A program made the position numbers and the translations under genes. A DNA stretch of 64,000 nt from Terrabacter terrigena (lineage in GTDB: Bacteria > Actinomycetota > Actinomycetes > Actinomycetales > Dermatophilaceae). Location of the stretch: assembly GCF_042676085.1 (NCBI RefSeq), contig NZ_JBHTKH010000005.1:248001-312000 (forward strand). Direction: 5' to 3'. Of this stretch, positions 1 through 8,316 are shown piece by piece. Positions within the stretch are counted from its first letter, which is position 1; the number at the start of each line of letters is the position of its first letter. The notes beneath the pieces were generated by a model that worked only from the letters and a program-made list of their open reading frames with translations, made no database searches and was not told the origin of the DNA.

Positions 1-893
1 GCGTGCTCATGGTCCACGGGAGCAACCCCGTCGTGTCGGCGCCCGACGCCCGAGTCGTCGCCGAGCGGCTGGCCGCCCTCGACCTGCTCGTCGTCTCCGA
101 CTTCGTCCTGTCGGAGACCGCCGCGATCGCGGACGTCGTGCTCCCGGTGCTCCAGTGGGCCGAGGAGGAGGGCACGCTGACCAACCTCGAGGGCCGGGTG
201 CTGCGTCGCCGTCGCGCCCTCTCCCCTCCGCCCGGGTGCCGCAGCGAGCTCGACGTCTGGAGCGAGCTGTCCGCCCGGATCGGTTGCAGCACAGACTTCC
301 CCACCGACCCTCACGTCGTCTTCGAGGAGCTGCGTCGCGCCTCTGCCGGCGGCCCGGCCGACTACTCCGCCGTCACGTGGGCGCGGTTGGATGCCGGCGA
401 GAGCCTGCACTGGCCGTGCACCACGGAGCGCCCCCAGGGCACCCCGCGGCTGTTCCTGGACGCGTTCGCCACGCCGGACGGGCTGGCCCGCTTCGTGCCC
501 GTCGACCACGTCGGTCCGGCCGAGGCCGACGACAGGGACTACCCGCTCGTCGCGACGACCGGTCGGGTCCTGCAGCACTACCAGTCCGGTGCGCAGACGC
601 GGCTCGTCGACGAGCTGTCGACAGCCGCCGGAGCGATGTTCGTCCAGATGCACCCCGACACGGCGGACGCCGCGGGTGTGGCCGACGGGGCCCTCGTCGA
701 CGTCGTGAGCCGCCGCGGCCGCACCCGCGCGGCCGTGCGCCTCGACGACGACATGCGCAGCGACGTCGTCTTCCTGCCGTTCCACTGGGCCGGCGACGCC
801 CGCGCCAACTCGCTCACCCACGCCGCCCTCGACCCGACCAGCCGCATGCCCGAGTTCAAGGCGTGCGCCGTCCGCCTGGAGGCCGTCTCATGA
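1..893 (+). CDS. nasC: Assimilatory nitrate reductase catalytic subunit, C-terminal part (cut by window start)
   Basis: This is the end of a molybdopterin oxidoreductase that reduces nitrate to nitrite in the cytoplasm. The reading frame is open from base 3, so the N-terminus, including the [4Fe-4S] and most Mo-cofactor motifs, lies outside the window. Visible is the C-terminal molydopterin-dinucleotide-binding domain, with the family stretches GRVLQHYQSGAQTR, a MHPDTADAAGV block, and LPFHWAGDARANSLTHAALDP followed by SRMPEFK, as in NasC/NarB proteins. The stop overlaps the ATG of the next gene (ATGA), so it is translationally coupled to the electron-transfer subunit. The nitrate rather than formate assignment rests on the nasB-nirB-nirD neighbours and on the HYQSGAQTR motif. 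Confidence 0.9.
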   Translation, partial: VLMVHGSNPVVSAPDARVVAERLAALDLLVVSDFVLSETAAIADVVLPVLQWAEEEGTLTNLEGRVLRRRRALSPPPGCRSELDVWSELSARIGCSTDFPTDPHVVFEELRRASAGGPADYSAVTWARLDAGESLHWPCTTERPQGTPRLFLDAFATPDGLARFVPVDHVGPAEADDRDYPLVATTGRVLQHYQSGAQTRLVDELSTAAGAMFVQMHPDTADAAGVADGALVDVVSRRGRTRAAVRLDDDMRSDVVFLPFHWAGDARANSLTHAALDPTSRMPEFKACAVRLEAVS

Positions 894-2500
894 CCCCCAC
901 ACCCCGCAGGGTGCTCGTCGTCGGCAACGGCATGGCCGGTGCCCGCCTCGCCGAGGAGATCCGCCACCGCGACCCGGAGGCCAGTCGCTTCTCGGTGACG
1001 GTCGTCGGTGAGGAGCCTCACGCCGCCTACAACCGGGTGCTGCTCTCGACCGTCGTGGCCGGCGGCCTCACGCCGCGGGAGACCCGGCTCAAGCCCGACG
1101 GCTGGTGGACCGCGCGCCACGTCGAGGTCGTCACCGGGGCGCGGGTCACCGCCGTCGACACCGCGTCGCGAACCGCCACGCTGACCGGCGCCGACGGCGC
1201 GCAGACCAGTCTCGCGTGGGACGAGCTCGTGCTCGCCACCGGAAGCACCGCGTTCGTCCCGCCCACCGAGGGCCTGTATGCCGCCGCGCCCGGTCCCGAC
1301 GCCGAGCTCGCTGACGGCGTCGTCGCGTTCCGCACCGTGGACGACTCGTCCCGCATCGTGGCTGCCGCCGAGTCGGCCTCCACCGCAGTGGTTCTCGGCG
1401 GCGGACTGCTCGGGCTCGAGGCTGCTCGAGGGCTCCTCGCCCGAGGCGTCGAGGTGACGATCGTGCACCCGCAGGACTTTCCGATGGACCGTCAGCTGGA
1501 CGTCGACGGCGGCGCGGTCCTCACCCGCGTCGTGCGCGGCATCGGCGCGCGCCTCGTGCTGGGCCAGCTCGTCACGGCCCGTCACCCCGCAGGCGACGGC
1601 GAGCCGGCACACGTCGTGCTCAGCGACGGCTCGGCCGTGCCGGCCGACCTCGTCGTCGTCGCCGCGGGTGTGCGCCCCCGCACCGACCTCGCCGTGGCCA
1701 TGGGGCTCGAGGTCGACCGCGCCGTCGTCGTCGACGACCGCCTCGCCACGTCGGCACCCCACGTGCACGCCATCGGCGAGTGCAGCCAGCACCGCGGCGC
1801 GGTGCCCGGCCTCGTGCAGCCCGGCTGGGACCAGGCTCGGGTGCTCGCGGACGTGCTGACCGGGTCCGACGCCGCCGCGACCTACGAGGGCACGAGCGTG
1901 CTCACCCGCCTCAAGGCGCACGACATCGACCTCGCGAGCATGGGCACCGTCGACGTCGACGTGCACGACCCCGGCCACGAGGTGCTCGCCTTCACCGACC
2001 CGAGCCGCGGTCGCTACGCCAAGCTCGTGCTGCGTCAGGACCGGCTCGTCGGCGCGATCCTGCTCGGGGTCGGGGACGCCGCCGGCCCCCTCACCCAGCT
2101 CTACGACACCGGCGCGGCCGTCCCGAGGGACCGCCTGGCACTCATGCTCGGCCGCGCGGTCACCCGCTCGGGCGCCCCCGAGACGGCCAGCCTCGCGGAG
2201 ATGCCGGGCTCCGCCGTCATCTGCCGCTGCAACACCGTGACGAAGTCGGCCATCGTCGGCGCCTTCCGTGCCGGGGCCGACACCGTCGCCCATGTCGCCG
2301 ACGCCACTCGTGCCACGACGGGCTGCGGCTCGTGCAAGAGCGCGGTCGACGGCCTCTGCTCGTGGCTCCGATCGGCCGAACCCGGTTCTTCCCCAACCGA
2401 ACACGCGCCGCCTGCCGCCTCCGCCGCCCCGACCTCCCCTGCCCAGACCAGCCCGGCACCGGTGCCGGCAACCGCCGCCCTGACCGAAGGAGCCGCCTGA
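890..2500 (+). CDS. nasB: FAD/NAD(P)H electron-transfer subunit of assimilatory nitrate reductase
   Basis: A 536-residue pyridine-nucleotide-disulfide-type FAD oxidoreductase with a C-terminal [2Fe-2S] BFD-like domain. An N-terminal dinucleotide fold (VLVVGNGMAGARLAEEI), a second NAD-binding fold (AVVLGGGLLGLEAARGL) and iron-sulfur ligands C445, C447, C479 and C482 (CRC...CGSC) are visible. It probably passes electrons from NAD(P)H to the catalytic subunit encoded just upstream. The start is the ATG overlapping the nasC stop; the same frame is open further upstream but only inside nasC. About 50 residues of Pro/Ala-rich tail follow the BFD domain. It resembles the N-terminal half of NirB, so an ancillary nitrite reductase role cannot be excluded. 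Confidence 0.85.
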   Translation: MTPTPRRVLVVGNGMAGARLAEEIRHRDPEASRFSVTVVGEEPHAAYNRVLLSTVVAGGLTPRETRLKPDGWWTARHVEVVTGARVTAVDTASRTATLTGADGAQTSLAWDELVLATGSTAFVPPTEGLYAAAPGPDAELADGVVAFRTVDDSSRIVAAAESASTAVVLGGGLLGLEAARGLLARGVEVTIVHPQDFPMDRQLDVDGGAVLTRVVRGIGARLVLGQLVTARHPAGDGEPAHVVLSDGSAVPADLVVVAAGVRPRTDLAVAMGLEVDRAVVVDDRLATSAPHVHAIGECSQHRGAVPGLVQPGWDQARVLADVLTGSDAAATYEGTSVLTRLKAHDIDLASMGTVDVDVHDPGHEVLAFTDPSRGRYAKLVLRQDRLVGAILLGVGDAAGPLTQLYDTGAAVPRDRLALMLGRAVTRSGAPETASLAEMPGSAVICRCNTVTKSAIVGAFRAGADTVAHVADATRATTGCGSCKSAVDGLCSWLRSAEPGSSPTEHAPPAASAAPTSPAQTSPAPVPATAALTEGAA

Positions 2501-5058
2501 TGTCCACCCCCACCGAGAACCTGCCGGGCAGCGACTCCCGCACGGTCGTCGTGATCGGCCACGGCATGGTCGGCCACCGCTTCGTCGAGGCGCTGCGCTC
2601 GCGCGACACCGAGAGCGCGTGGAAGGTCGTCGTCCTGTCCGAGGAGGCGGAGGCGGCATACGACCGCGTGGGCCTCTCGTCGTACGTCGGAGCGTGGGAC
2701 CGGGGCGCACTCGCCCTGACGGGCAACACGTACGCCGACGACGACCGCGTCGACCTCCGCCTCGGCACCCGCGCCGAGAGCGTCGACCGCGTGGCGCGAA
2801 CCGTGACGACCGGCGACGGCGACGTCATCACGTACGACTCGCTCGTGCTCGCCACGGGCTCCTACCCGTTCGTCCCGCCGGTGCCGGGCCACGACTCGAC
2901 GGGGTGCTTCGTCTACCGCACGCTCGACGACCTCGACGGCATCCGCCGCGCCGCCGAGCAGTCGCACGAGCGGGCGCGCGCCGAGGGCCGCGAGGCCAAC
3001 GGACTCGTCGTCGGCGGGGGCCTGCTCGGGCTCGAGGCAGCCAATGCGCTGCGTCTGCTCGGGCTGACCCCGCACGTCGTCGAGTTCGCGCCGCGGCTCA
3101 TGCCGCTCCAGGTCGACGAGGGTGGTGGTGCGGTGCTCGAGGGCCTCATCAGCAACCTGGGCGTGCAGGTGCACACCGGCGCGGGCACGAGCTCGATCTC
3201 CCCGCAGGACGACGGGCGCCTGGCGGTCGAGCTCTCCGACGGCACAGCGCTGCTCACCGATCTCGTCGTCTTCTCCGCAGGGGTTCGGCCGTCCGACGCC
3301 GTGGCCCGCGATGCCGGCCTCGAGGTCGGTGAGCGCGGCGGCGTCCTCACCGACCTGGCTTGCCGCACCAGTGACGAGAACGTCTGGGCCGTGGGAGAGG
3401 TCGCGGCCGTCGAGGGCCGCTGCTACGGCCTCGTCGCCCCGGGGTACACGATGGCCGAGGTCGTCGCTGACCGGCTGCTCGGCGGCGAGGCGACCTTCCC
3501 CGGCGCCGACCTGTCCACCAAGCTCAAGCTGCTCGGCGTCGACGTCGCGTCGTTCGGCGACGCGATGGCCACGACGCCTGGCGCGCTCGAGATCGTCCAC
3601 ACCGACGCGACCAAGGGCACCTACGCCAAGGTCGTCGTCAGCGACGACGCCAGGACGCTGCTCGGCGGCATCCTCGTCGGCGACGCGTCGGCGTACACCA
3701 CGCTCAAGGCGTACGTCGGCCGCGAGGTGCCCGGTGACCCTGGCGCGCTCGTCTCCCCCGCCGGCGCCGAGCTCGGAGCGGACGCCCTGCCCGACGACGC
3801 GGTGATCTGCTCGTGCAACAACGTCACGAAGGGCTCGATCTGCGGCGCCATCGCCGAGGGCGCCTGCGACCTGGCGGCGATCAAGGGGTGCACGAACGCC
3901 GGAACCACCTGTGGCGGTTGCCTGCCCACCGTGAAGAAGCTCCTCGTCGACTCTGGTGTGGAGCTCTCGAAGGCTCTCTGCGAGCACTTCGAGCAGAGCC
4001 GCGCCGAGCTCTTCGAGATCGTGGCGTCGACGGGCATCCGCACCTTCTCGGGGCTCGTCTCGCGCTACGGCACGGGCACCGGGTGCGAGATCTGCAAGCC
4101 GACGGTCGCCTCGATCCTCGCGTCGACGAGCAGCGACCACATCCTCGACGGCGAGCAGGCGGCGCTGCAGGACAGCAACGACCACTTCCTCGCGAACATC
4201 CAGAAGAACGGCACCTACTCCGTCGTCCCGCGCATGCCGGGTGGCGAGGTCACCGCCGAGCAGCTCATCACGATCGGGCAGGTCGCCCAGGACTTCGGGC
4301 TCTACGTCAAGGTCACCGGCGGCCAGCGCATCGACCTCTTCGGCGCGCGGGTCGAGCAGCTGCCGGCGATCTGGCAGCGCCTCGTCGAGGTCGGCATGGA
4401 GTCGGGGCAGGCGTACGGCAAGTCGCTGCGCACGGTGAAGTCCTGCGTCGGCTCGACGTGGTGCCGCTACGGCGTGCAGGACTCGGTGGGCATGGCGGTC
4501 GACCTCGAGCACCGCTACCGCGGGCTCCGGTCGCCGCACAAGCTGAAGTTCGGGGTCTCCGGGTGCGCCCGCGAGTGCGCCGAGGCGCGAGGCAAGGACG
4601 TCGGCGTCATCGCGACCGACAAGGGCTGGAACCTCTACGTCTGCGGCAACGGTGGCCAGACGCCGGCGCACGCTCGCCTGCTGGCCAGCGACCTCGACGA
4701 CGAGACCCTGGTGCGCTACATCGACAGGTTCCTCGTCTTCTACGTGCGCACCGCCGACCGGCTGCAGCGCACCGCACCGTGGCTCGACTCGCTCGAGGGC
4801 GGCCTCGAGCACCTCAAGGCGGTCGTGTGCGACGACTCGCTCGGCATCGCCGCCGACCTCGAGGCGACGATGGCCCGCCACGTCGACGGCTACCAGGACG
4901 AGTGGAAGGCCGTGCTCGACGACCCAGAGAAGCTCGCTCGCTTCGTGTCGTTCGTCAACGCTCCCGACGAGGCGGACCCGACGGTCGCGTTCGACGACTC
5001 CGGACCGCGGAAGGTGCCGGTCATGCTCGGCATGCCGTCGTCAACCCGCCCGTCCTGA
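2500..5058 (+). CDS. nirB: Assimilatory nitrite reductase [NAD(P)H] large subunit
   Basis: NirB reduces nitrite to ammonium in the cytoplasm with six electrons from NAD(P)H. The 852-residue length is typical. In order: FAD/NAD fold (VVVIGHGMVGHRF; GLVVGGGLLGLEAAN), a BFD [2Fe-2S] domain with C437, C439, C471 and C474, a second partial Cys pair (TGCEICKP, about residue 530), then the sulfite/nitrite reductase half-repeat with the siroheme/[4Fe-4S] ligands C649 and C655 (CVGSTWC) and C689 and C693 (CAREC). The start ATG shares one base with the upstream TGA. A tight nasC-nasB-nirB-nirD order indicates a single nitrogen-assimilation operon. Its siroheme is presumably made by the cobA/chelatase genes at 8.3-10.3 kb. 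Confidence 0.95.
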   Translation: MSTPTENLPGSDSRTVVVIGHGMVGHRFVEALRSRDTESAWKVVVLSEEAEAAYDRVGLSSYVGAWDRGALALTGNTYADDDRVDLRLGTRAESVDRVARTVTTGDGDVITYDSLVLATGSYPFVPPVPGHDSTGCFVYRTLDDLDGIRRAAEQSHERARAEGREANGLVVGGGLLGLEAANALRLLGLTPHVVEFAPRLMPLQVDEGGGAVLEGLISNLGVQVHTGAGTSSISPQDDGRLAVELSDGTALLTDLVVFSAGVRPSDAVARDAGLEVGERGGVLTDLACRTSDENVWAVGEVAAVEGRCYGLVAPGYTMAEVVADRLLGGEATFPGADLSTKLKLLGVDVASFGDAMATTPGALEIVHTDATKGTYAKVVVSDDARTLLGGILVGDASAYTTLKAYVGREVPGDPGALVSPAGAELGADALPDDAVICSCNNVTKGSICGAIAEGACDLAAIKGCTNAGTTCGGCLPTVKKLLVDSGVELSKALCEHFEQSRAELFEIVASTGIRTFSGLVSRYGTGTGCEICKPTVASILASTSSDHILDGEQAALQDSNDHFLANIQKNGTYSVVPRMPGGEVTAEQLITIGQVAQDFGLYVKVTGGQRIDLFGARVEQLPAIWQRLVEVGMESGQAYGKSLRTVKSCVGSTWCRYGVQDSVGMAVDLEHRYRGLRSPHKLKFGVSGCARECAEARGKDVGVIATDKGWNLYVCGNGGQTPAHARLLASDLDDETLVRYIDRFLVFYVRTADRLQRTAPWLDSLEGGLEHLKAVVCDDSLGIAADLEATMARHVDGYQDEWKAVLDDPEKLARFVSFVNAPDEADPTVAFDDSGPRKVPVMLGMPSSTRPS

Positions 5059-5123
5059 GTGCCCGTCCACCGCTCGACCCGCACCCGACTCACCAGAACG
5101 ACTGAGCCAGAGAGGATCCCGAG

Positions 5124-5573
5124 ATGACCAGCATCGCCACCGCCCCCGAGATCACCACCGACCCCGAGGTCGCTGCGACCGCGCTGGCCCGGGCCCGCAC
5201 CGTGGTGCGCCCCGGCATCGTGCCCGCCCCCGGAGCCAAGCAGTGGGTGCCGGCCTGCGACGTGCACCGGCTCGTCCCGGGCCGTGGCGTCGCGGTGCTG
5301 CTCCCCGGCGGAGCCCAGGCCGCGCTCTTCCTGCTGCCCAACGGGATGATCTACGCCGTCGACAACCTCGACCCCTACGCCGGCGCGGCGGTGCTGTCGC
5401 GCGGGCTGACCGGCGACCGGGGTGGCGAGCCGACGGTCGCGTCACCGCTGCTCAAGCAGGTCTTCTCGCTGCGCACCGGCGCCGCCCTAGACGACGACGC
5501 CACCGCCCTGCCGACGTATGCCGTCCGCGTCCAGCACGGCATCGTCCACATCGGCCTCCCCCTCCTCCCCTGA
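5124..5573 (+). CDS. nirD: Nitrite reductase small subunit NirD
   Basis: A 149-residue NirD, the Rieske-fold small subunit that pairs with NirB. The family core is visible (WVPACDVHRLVPGRGVAVLL, FLLPNGMIYAVDNLDPYAGAAVLSRG, SPLLKQVFSL). As usual for NirD, the CxH pairs that hold a Rieske cluster are absent, so the role is structural. It starts 65 bases after nirB and has an AGAGAGGA-type ribosome site ahead of the ATG. An N-terminal extension of about 30 residues precedes the domain. It ends the operon; a long inverted repeat follows. Confidence 0.93.
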   Translation: MTSIATAPEITTDPEVAATALARARTVVRPGIVPAPGAKQWVPACDVHRLVPGRGVAVLLPGGAQAALFLLPNGMIYAVDNLDPYAGAAVLSRGLTGDRGGEPTVASPLLKQVFSLRTGAALDDDATALPTYAVRVQHGIVHIGLPLLP

Positions 5574-5667
5574 CCGTCGAGGGGCCAATCCTGACCAGTG
5601 AGCATGCGAGCGGCACACGTCGGCCTCTCGACCGTGGAGGAGCGGGACGACGTGGCCTCTCGACGGT
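5573..5667. terminator. Long-range inverted repeat between convergent nirD and qorB
   Basis: Arms at 5573-5587 (ACCGTCGAGGGGCCA) and 5653-5667 (TGGCCTCTCGACGGT) match in 14 of 15 positions. A third related copy (CGGCCTCTCGACCGT, 5621-5635) can pair with the left arm instead. The two genes converge here, so a bidirectional terminator or transcript-end structure is likely. There is no clear T-run. Confidence 0.45.
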
Positions 5668-5690
5668 TGGGAAGGCGGGGGTCCGTCGGG

Positions 5691-6560
5691 TCAGGCGGCG
5701 GTGGTGACCAGGGCGGCGCGCACGGCTGCCTCGAGGTCGGTCGTCGGTCGGCCGGCCAGGCGCGAGAGGTCACCGGAGTCGGTGAACAGGGCGCCCTCGG
5801 CGATGCCGCGGTCGCTGTCGGCCAGCACGGCGGCATACCCCTCGGGGAGCCCCGCGGCCACGAGCGCCGCCGTGTAGTCCTCGACCGAGAGGTCGCGGTA
5901 GTCCACGTCGCGCCCGCTCGCAGTGGCGACCGCAGCGGCATACTCGGCGAGCGTGAAGGCGTGGTCGCCACCGAGCTCGTACACGGCACCGTCGTGCTCG
6001 CCACCGGCGAGCACCGCCGCAGCCGCGGCGGCGTAGTCGGCACGCGTCGCCGCGCTCACCCGGCCGTCGCGGGCCGCGCCGAGGACGGCGCCGTGCTCGA
6101 GGACGGTCGGGAGCTGGCCCGTGTAGTTCTCGAGGTACCAGGAGTTGCGGAGCAGGGCGTACGTCAGGCCTGAGGCGGCGAGCAGCTCCTCCGTCGCGCG
6201 GTGCTCTGCCGCGAGCGCCAGGTCGGAGGTGTCGGCCCGGGTGATGCTCGTGTAGGCGACGAAGCCCACCCCGGCCCGCTTGGCGGCCTCGATGGCGTTG
6301 GTGTGCTGAGGAACTCGCGCGCCCACCTCGCTGCCTGAGACGAGGAGGAGGCGGTCGACCCCGGCGAAGGCCGCGTCGAGTGAAGCCGGGTCGTCGTAGT
6401 CGGCGCGGCGCACCTCGACCCCTCGTTCGGCCAGGTCGGCGATCGACTCGGTGTTGCGGGCGGTGGCGACGACGTCGGCGGCGGACGTGCCGCGGTCGAG
6501 CAGGGCCTCGACGACGAGGCGGCCGAGGTGGCCGCTGGCACCGGTGACGAGAAGGGTCAT
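5691..6560 (-). CDS. qorB: NmrA-like NAD(P)H:quinone oxidoreductase / NAD(P)-binding protein
   Basis: A 289-residue atypical short-chain dehydrogenase of the NmrA/QorB group. The N-terminal LVTGASGHLGRLVVEALL is the dinucleotide-binding loop, followed by VVATARN, the usual NADP-selective position, and RNSWYLENY, a family hallmark. QOR2-type enzymes reduce quinones with NADPH. Start chosen at 6560, where AAAGGAA lies 6 bases upstream; a start ten codons earlier has no ribosome site. It is divergent from an HxlR-type regulator, the arrangement known for qorB/qorR, and the palindrome at 6628-6652 sits between them. Confidence 0.8.
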   Translation of the reverse strand: MTLLVTGASGHLGRLVVEALLDRGTSAADVVATARNTESIADLAERGVEVRRADYDDPASLDAAFAGVDRLLLVSGSEVGARVPQHTNAIEAAKRAGVGFVAYTSITRADTSDLALAAEHRATEELLAASGLTYALLRNSWYLENYTGQLPTVLEHGAVLGAARDGRVSAATRADYAAAAAAVLAGGEHDGAVYELGGDHAFTLAEYAAAVATASGRDVDYRDLSVEDYTAALVAAGLPEGYAAVLADSDRGIAEGALFTDSGDLSRLAGRPTTDLEAAVRAALVTTAA

Positions 6561-6627
6561 GACGTTCCTTTCGAAGGGCTGGACACCCACATGAACGACC
6601 GGGCTAACGGCATGCTTCCCAGAAGTT

Positions 6628-6652
6628 AGTACCCACTTTGAAGTAAGGTACT
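6628..6652. promoter_or_regulatory. Nested palindromic operator between qorB and the HxlR gene
   Basis: AGTACC at 6628-6633 and GGTACT at 6647-6652 are exact inverted copies. Inside them, ACTTTGAAGT (6635-6644) holds a second inverted pair, ACTT/AAGT. The element ends 3 bases before the regulator ATG and overlaps its only possible ribosome site (AAGG, 6645-6648). It is therefore a good candidate for autorepression by the HxlR protein and control of qorB. Confidence 0.7.
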
Positions 6653-6655
6653 GAC

Positions 6656-7045
6656 ATGACAGCTAGTCCGACGCTGCGCGACTTCTTCCCGGATGCCGTC
6701 TACTCGTCCGGGTGCCCGAGCCGGGTCGTCCTCGACCACGTGACGAGCAAGTGGGGCACGCTCGTGCTCCTCGCGCTGTCCGAGGGCGAGCCGTTGCGGT
6801 GGAGCGAGCTGCGCCGCAGGGCTGAGGGCGTGAGCGAGAAGATGCTCGCGCAGACGCTGAAGCTGCTCGAGGCCGACGGGCTCGTCAGCCGTCACGCGCG
6901 CCCGGTCGTGCCGCCGCACGTCGAGTACTCCCTCACGTCACGCGGCGCCGAGCTCGCCGAGCGCATGGTTCCGCTCATGCTGTGGATCGTCGAGAACGCG
7001 CCCGACATCCTCGCCGACGCCGAGGCCGCCGCCACCTCGCGCTGA
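6656..7045 (+). CDS. HxlR-family redox-type transcriptional regulator
   Basis: A 129-residue HxlR-type winged-helix protein. After a conserved N-terminal Cys (SGCPSRVVLDHV, C20) comes the helix-turn-helix region (WSELRRRAEGVSEKMLAQTLKLLEADGLVSR) and the wing (PPHVEYSLTSRG). In QorR/HypR-like members the N-terminal Cys senses quinones or electrophiles, which fits the divergent quinone oxidoreductase gene. Length is normal. It converges on nnaR with about 30 bases between them. Confidence 0.88.
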   Translation: MTASPTLRDFFPDAVYSSGCPSRVVLDHVTSKWGTLVLLALSEGEPLRWSELRRRAEGVSEKMLAQTLKLLEADGLVSRHARPVVPPHVEYSLTSRGAELAERMVPLMLWIVENAPDILADAEAAATSR

Positions 7046-7077
7046 CCGCACCCCGCGCCGAGCCGGCCCATGGGACC

Positions 7078-8316
7078 TCAGACGTTCAGGCGATAGCCCC
7101 GCCGCACGACCGTCTGCACGAGGTGCCGGTCCGGCAGTGCGGACCGCAGGCGGCTGACCGCCATGTCGAGGGCGTGCTCGTTCTCGGCGTCGGGCAGCTC
7201 GTCGAGCAGGCGTTCCCGGCTCAGCACCGCGCCGGGTTCCGACATCAGGGCCGCGAGCATCGCCCGAGGCCCACGCGCCAGGGTGACGGTCTGCCCACCG
7301 AACGTCACGACGCGTCCGTGCACGACGAGCGGCCCGAGCGCCGTCTGCACCTGCTCGACGCCGTTCACGGTGAGGTGCTCGATGACGGTGCGGATGAGCG
7401 CGCCCATGCGGAACCGTTCCGGCATGATCGGGGTCACGCCGAGGTCGAGCAGGGGTTCGGCGGTCACGGGCCCGACGGCCGCAGCCGTGACCCCGCACCG
7501 CAGGGCGTCGACCAGCACGCCGTCCATGCCGAGCTGCGCTGCGGCAGAGACGAGTCCGTCCACGGCGGGTGCTGACGTGAAGGTCACGACATCGACCTCT
7601 CGGGCGGCGACGGCAGCCACCAGCCGGCCGAGCCGGCTCTCGTCGGTGGGGCGCACCCACCGGTAGGGGGCGACGGTCAGCACGGAGGCGCCGGCCGCTC
7701 TCAGCCGCTCCAGCTGCTCGACGTCCTCGTGGCCGTGCAGCTGCACCGCCACCCGCTTGCCGCGTACGCCGGCATCGAGCACCAGGCCGATCGTGGAGGC
7801 GGTGCGCTCGTCGTGGGCGATGCCGTCGTCGTCGTGGCCCGCGGCTCGCACGGCCCCGCGCGCCTTGGGTCCCCGCACGATGATGCGCGCCTCGTCGAGC
7901 GTGCGGGCCAGGGCGTCCCCGAGCCCGGCGGCGTCTGCGGCCTCGATCCACCTGCGGAAGCCGTAGGCCGTCGTCACGACGACGACGTCAGGTCGACAGG
8001 CGATGACCGCCCTCGTGTCACCGATGAGGATCTCGTCCTGCTCGACCGGGGCGATGCGGACGGCCGGTGCGTGCAGCACCTCGGCGCCGCGCCGCACGAA
8101 GGCGTCGATGAGGTCAGCCGACCGTCGGTCCGACGTCACGGCGATGCGGAACCCCGAGAGCACGGGGCCGCTCGGCTCGAGGCGGCCACTGTCGGTGTCG
8201 GGCCCGTTCAGCTCGGCGGACCAGGCCGTGTGCGGATGCCGCCCGGGCGTCGACGGCGAGTCCGCCTGCGCCTCGTCACCGGCAGCCGACCCCGTGCGCC
8301 GCTCGTGGCCGTTCAC
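7078..8316 (-). CDS. nnaR: NnaR-like regulator: uroporphyrinogen-III synthase fold fused to winged-helix DNA-binding domain
   Basis: A 412-residue protein. Residues about 60-320 form a HemD-like domain (GFRIAVTSDRRSADLIDAF; VVTTAYGFRRWIEAAD; VDVVTFTSAPAVDGL; VGPVTAEPLLDLGV). Residues about 320-412 form an OmpR-type winged helix (LARGPRAMLAALMSEPGAVLSRERLLDEL; VSRLRSALPDRHLVQTVVRRGYRLNV). Such fusions are known in actinobacteria, where NnaR of Streptomyces and its mycobacterial counterpart act with GlnR on nitrite-reductase genes. Whether it also makes uroporphyrinogen III is unclear. Start is GTG 8316, overlapping the cobA stop (GTGA). An in-frame alternative lies 21 codons upstream inside cobA. 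Confidence 0.85.
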   Translation of the reverse strand: MNGHERRTGSAAGDEAQADSPSTPGRHPHTAWSAELNGPDTDSGRLEPSGPVLSGFRIAVTSDRRSADLIDAFVRRGAEVLHAPAVRIAPVEQDEILIGDTRAVIACRPDVVVVTTAYGFRRWIEAADAAGLGDALARTLDEARIIVRGPKARGAVRAAGHDDDGIAHDERTASTIGLVLDAGVRGKRVAVQLHGHEDVEQLERLRAAGASVLTVAPYRWVRPTDESRLGRLVAAVAAREVDVVTFTSAPAVDGLVSAAAQLGMDGVLVDALRCGVTAAAVGPVTAEPLLDLGVTPIMPERFRMGALIRTVIEHLTVNGVEQVQTALGPLVVHGRVVTFGGQTVTLARGPRAMLAALMSEPGAVLSRERLLDELPDAENEHALDMAVSRLRSALPDRHLVQTVVRRGYRLNV

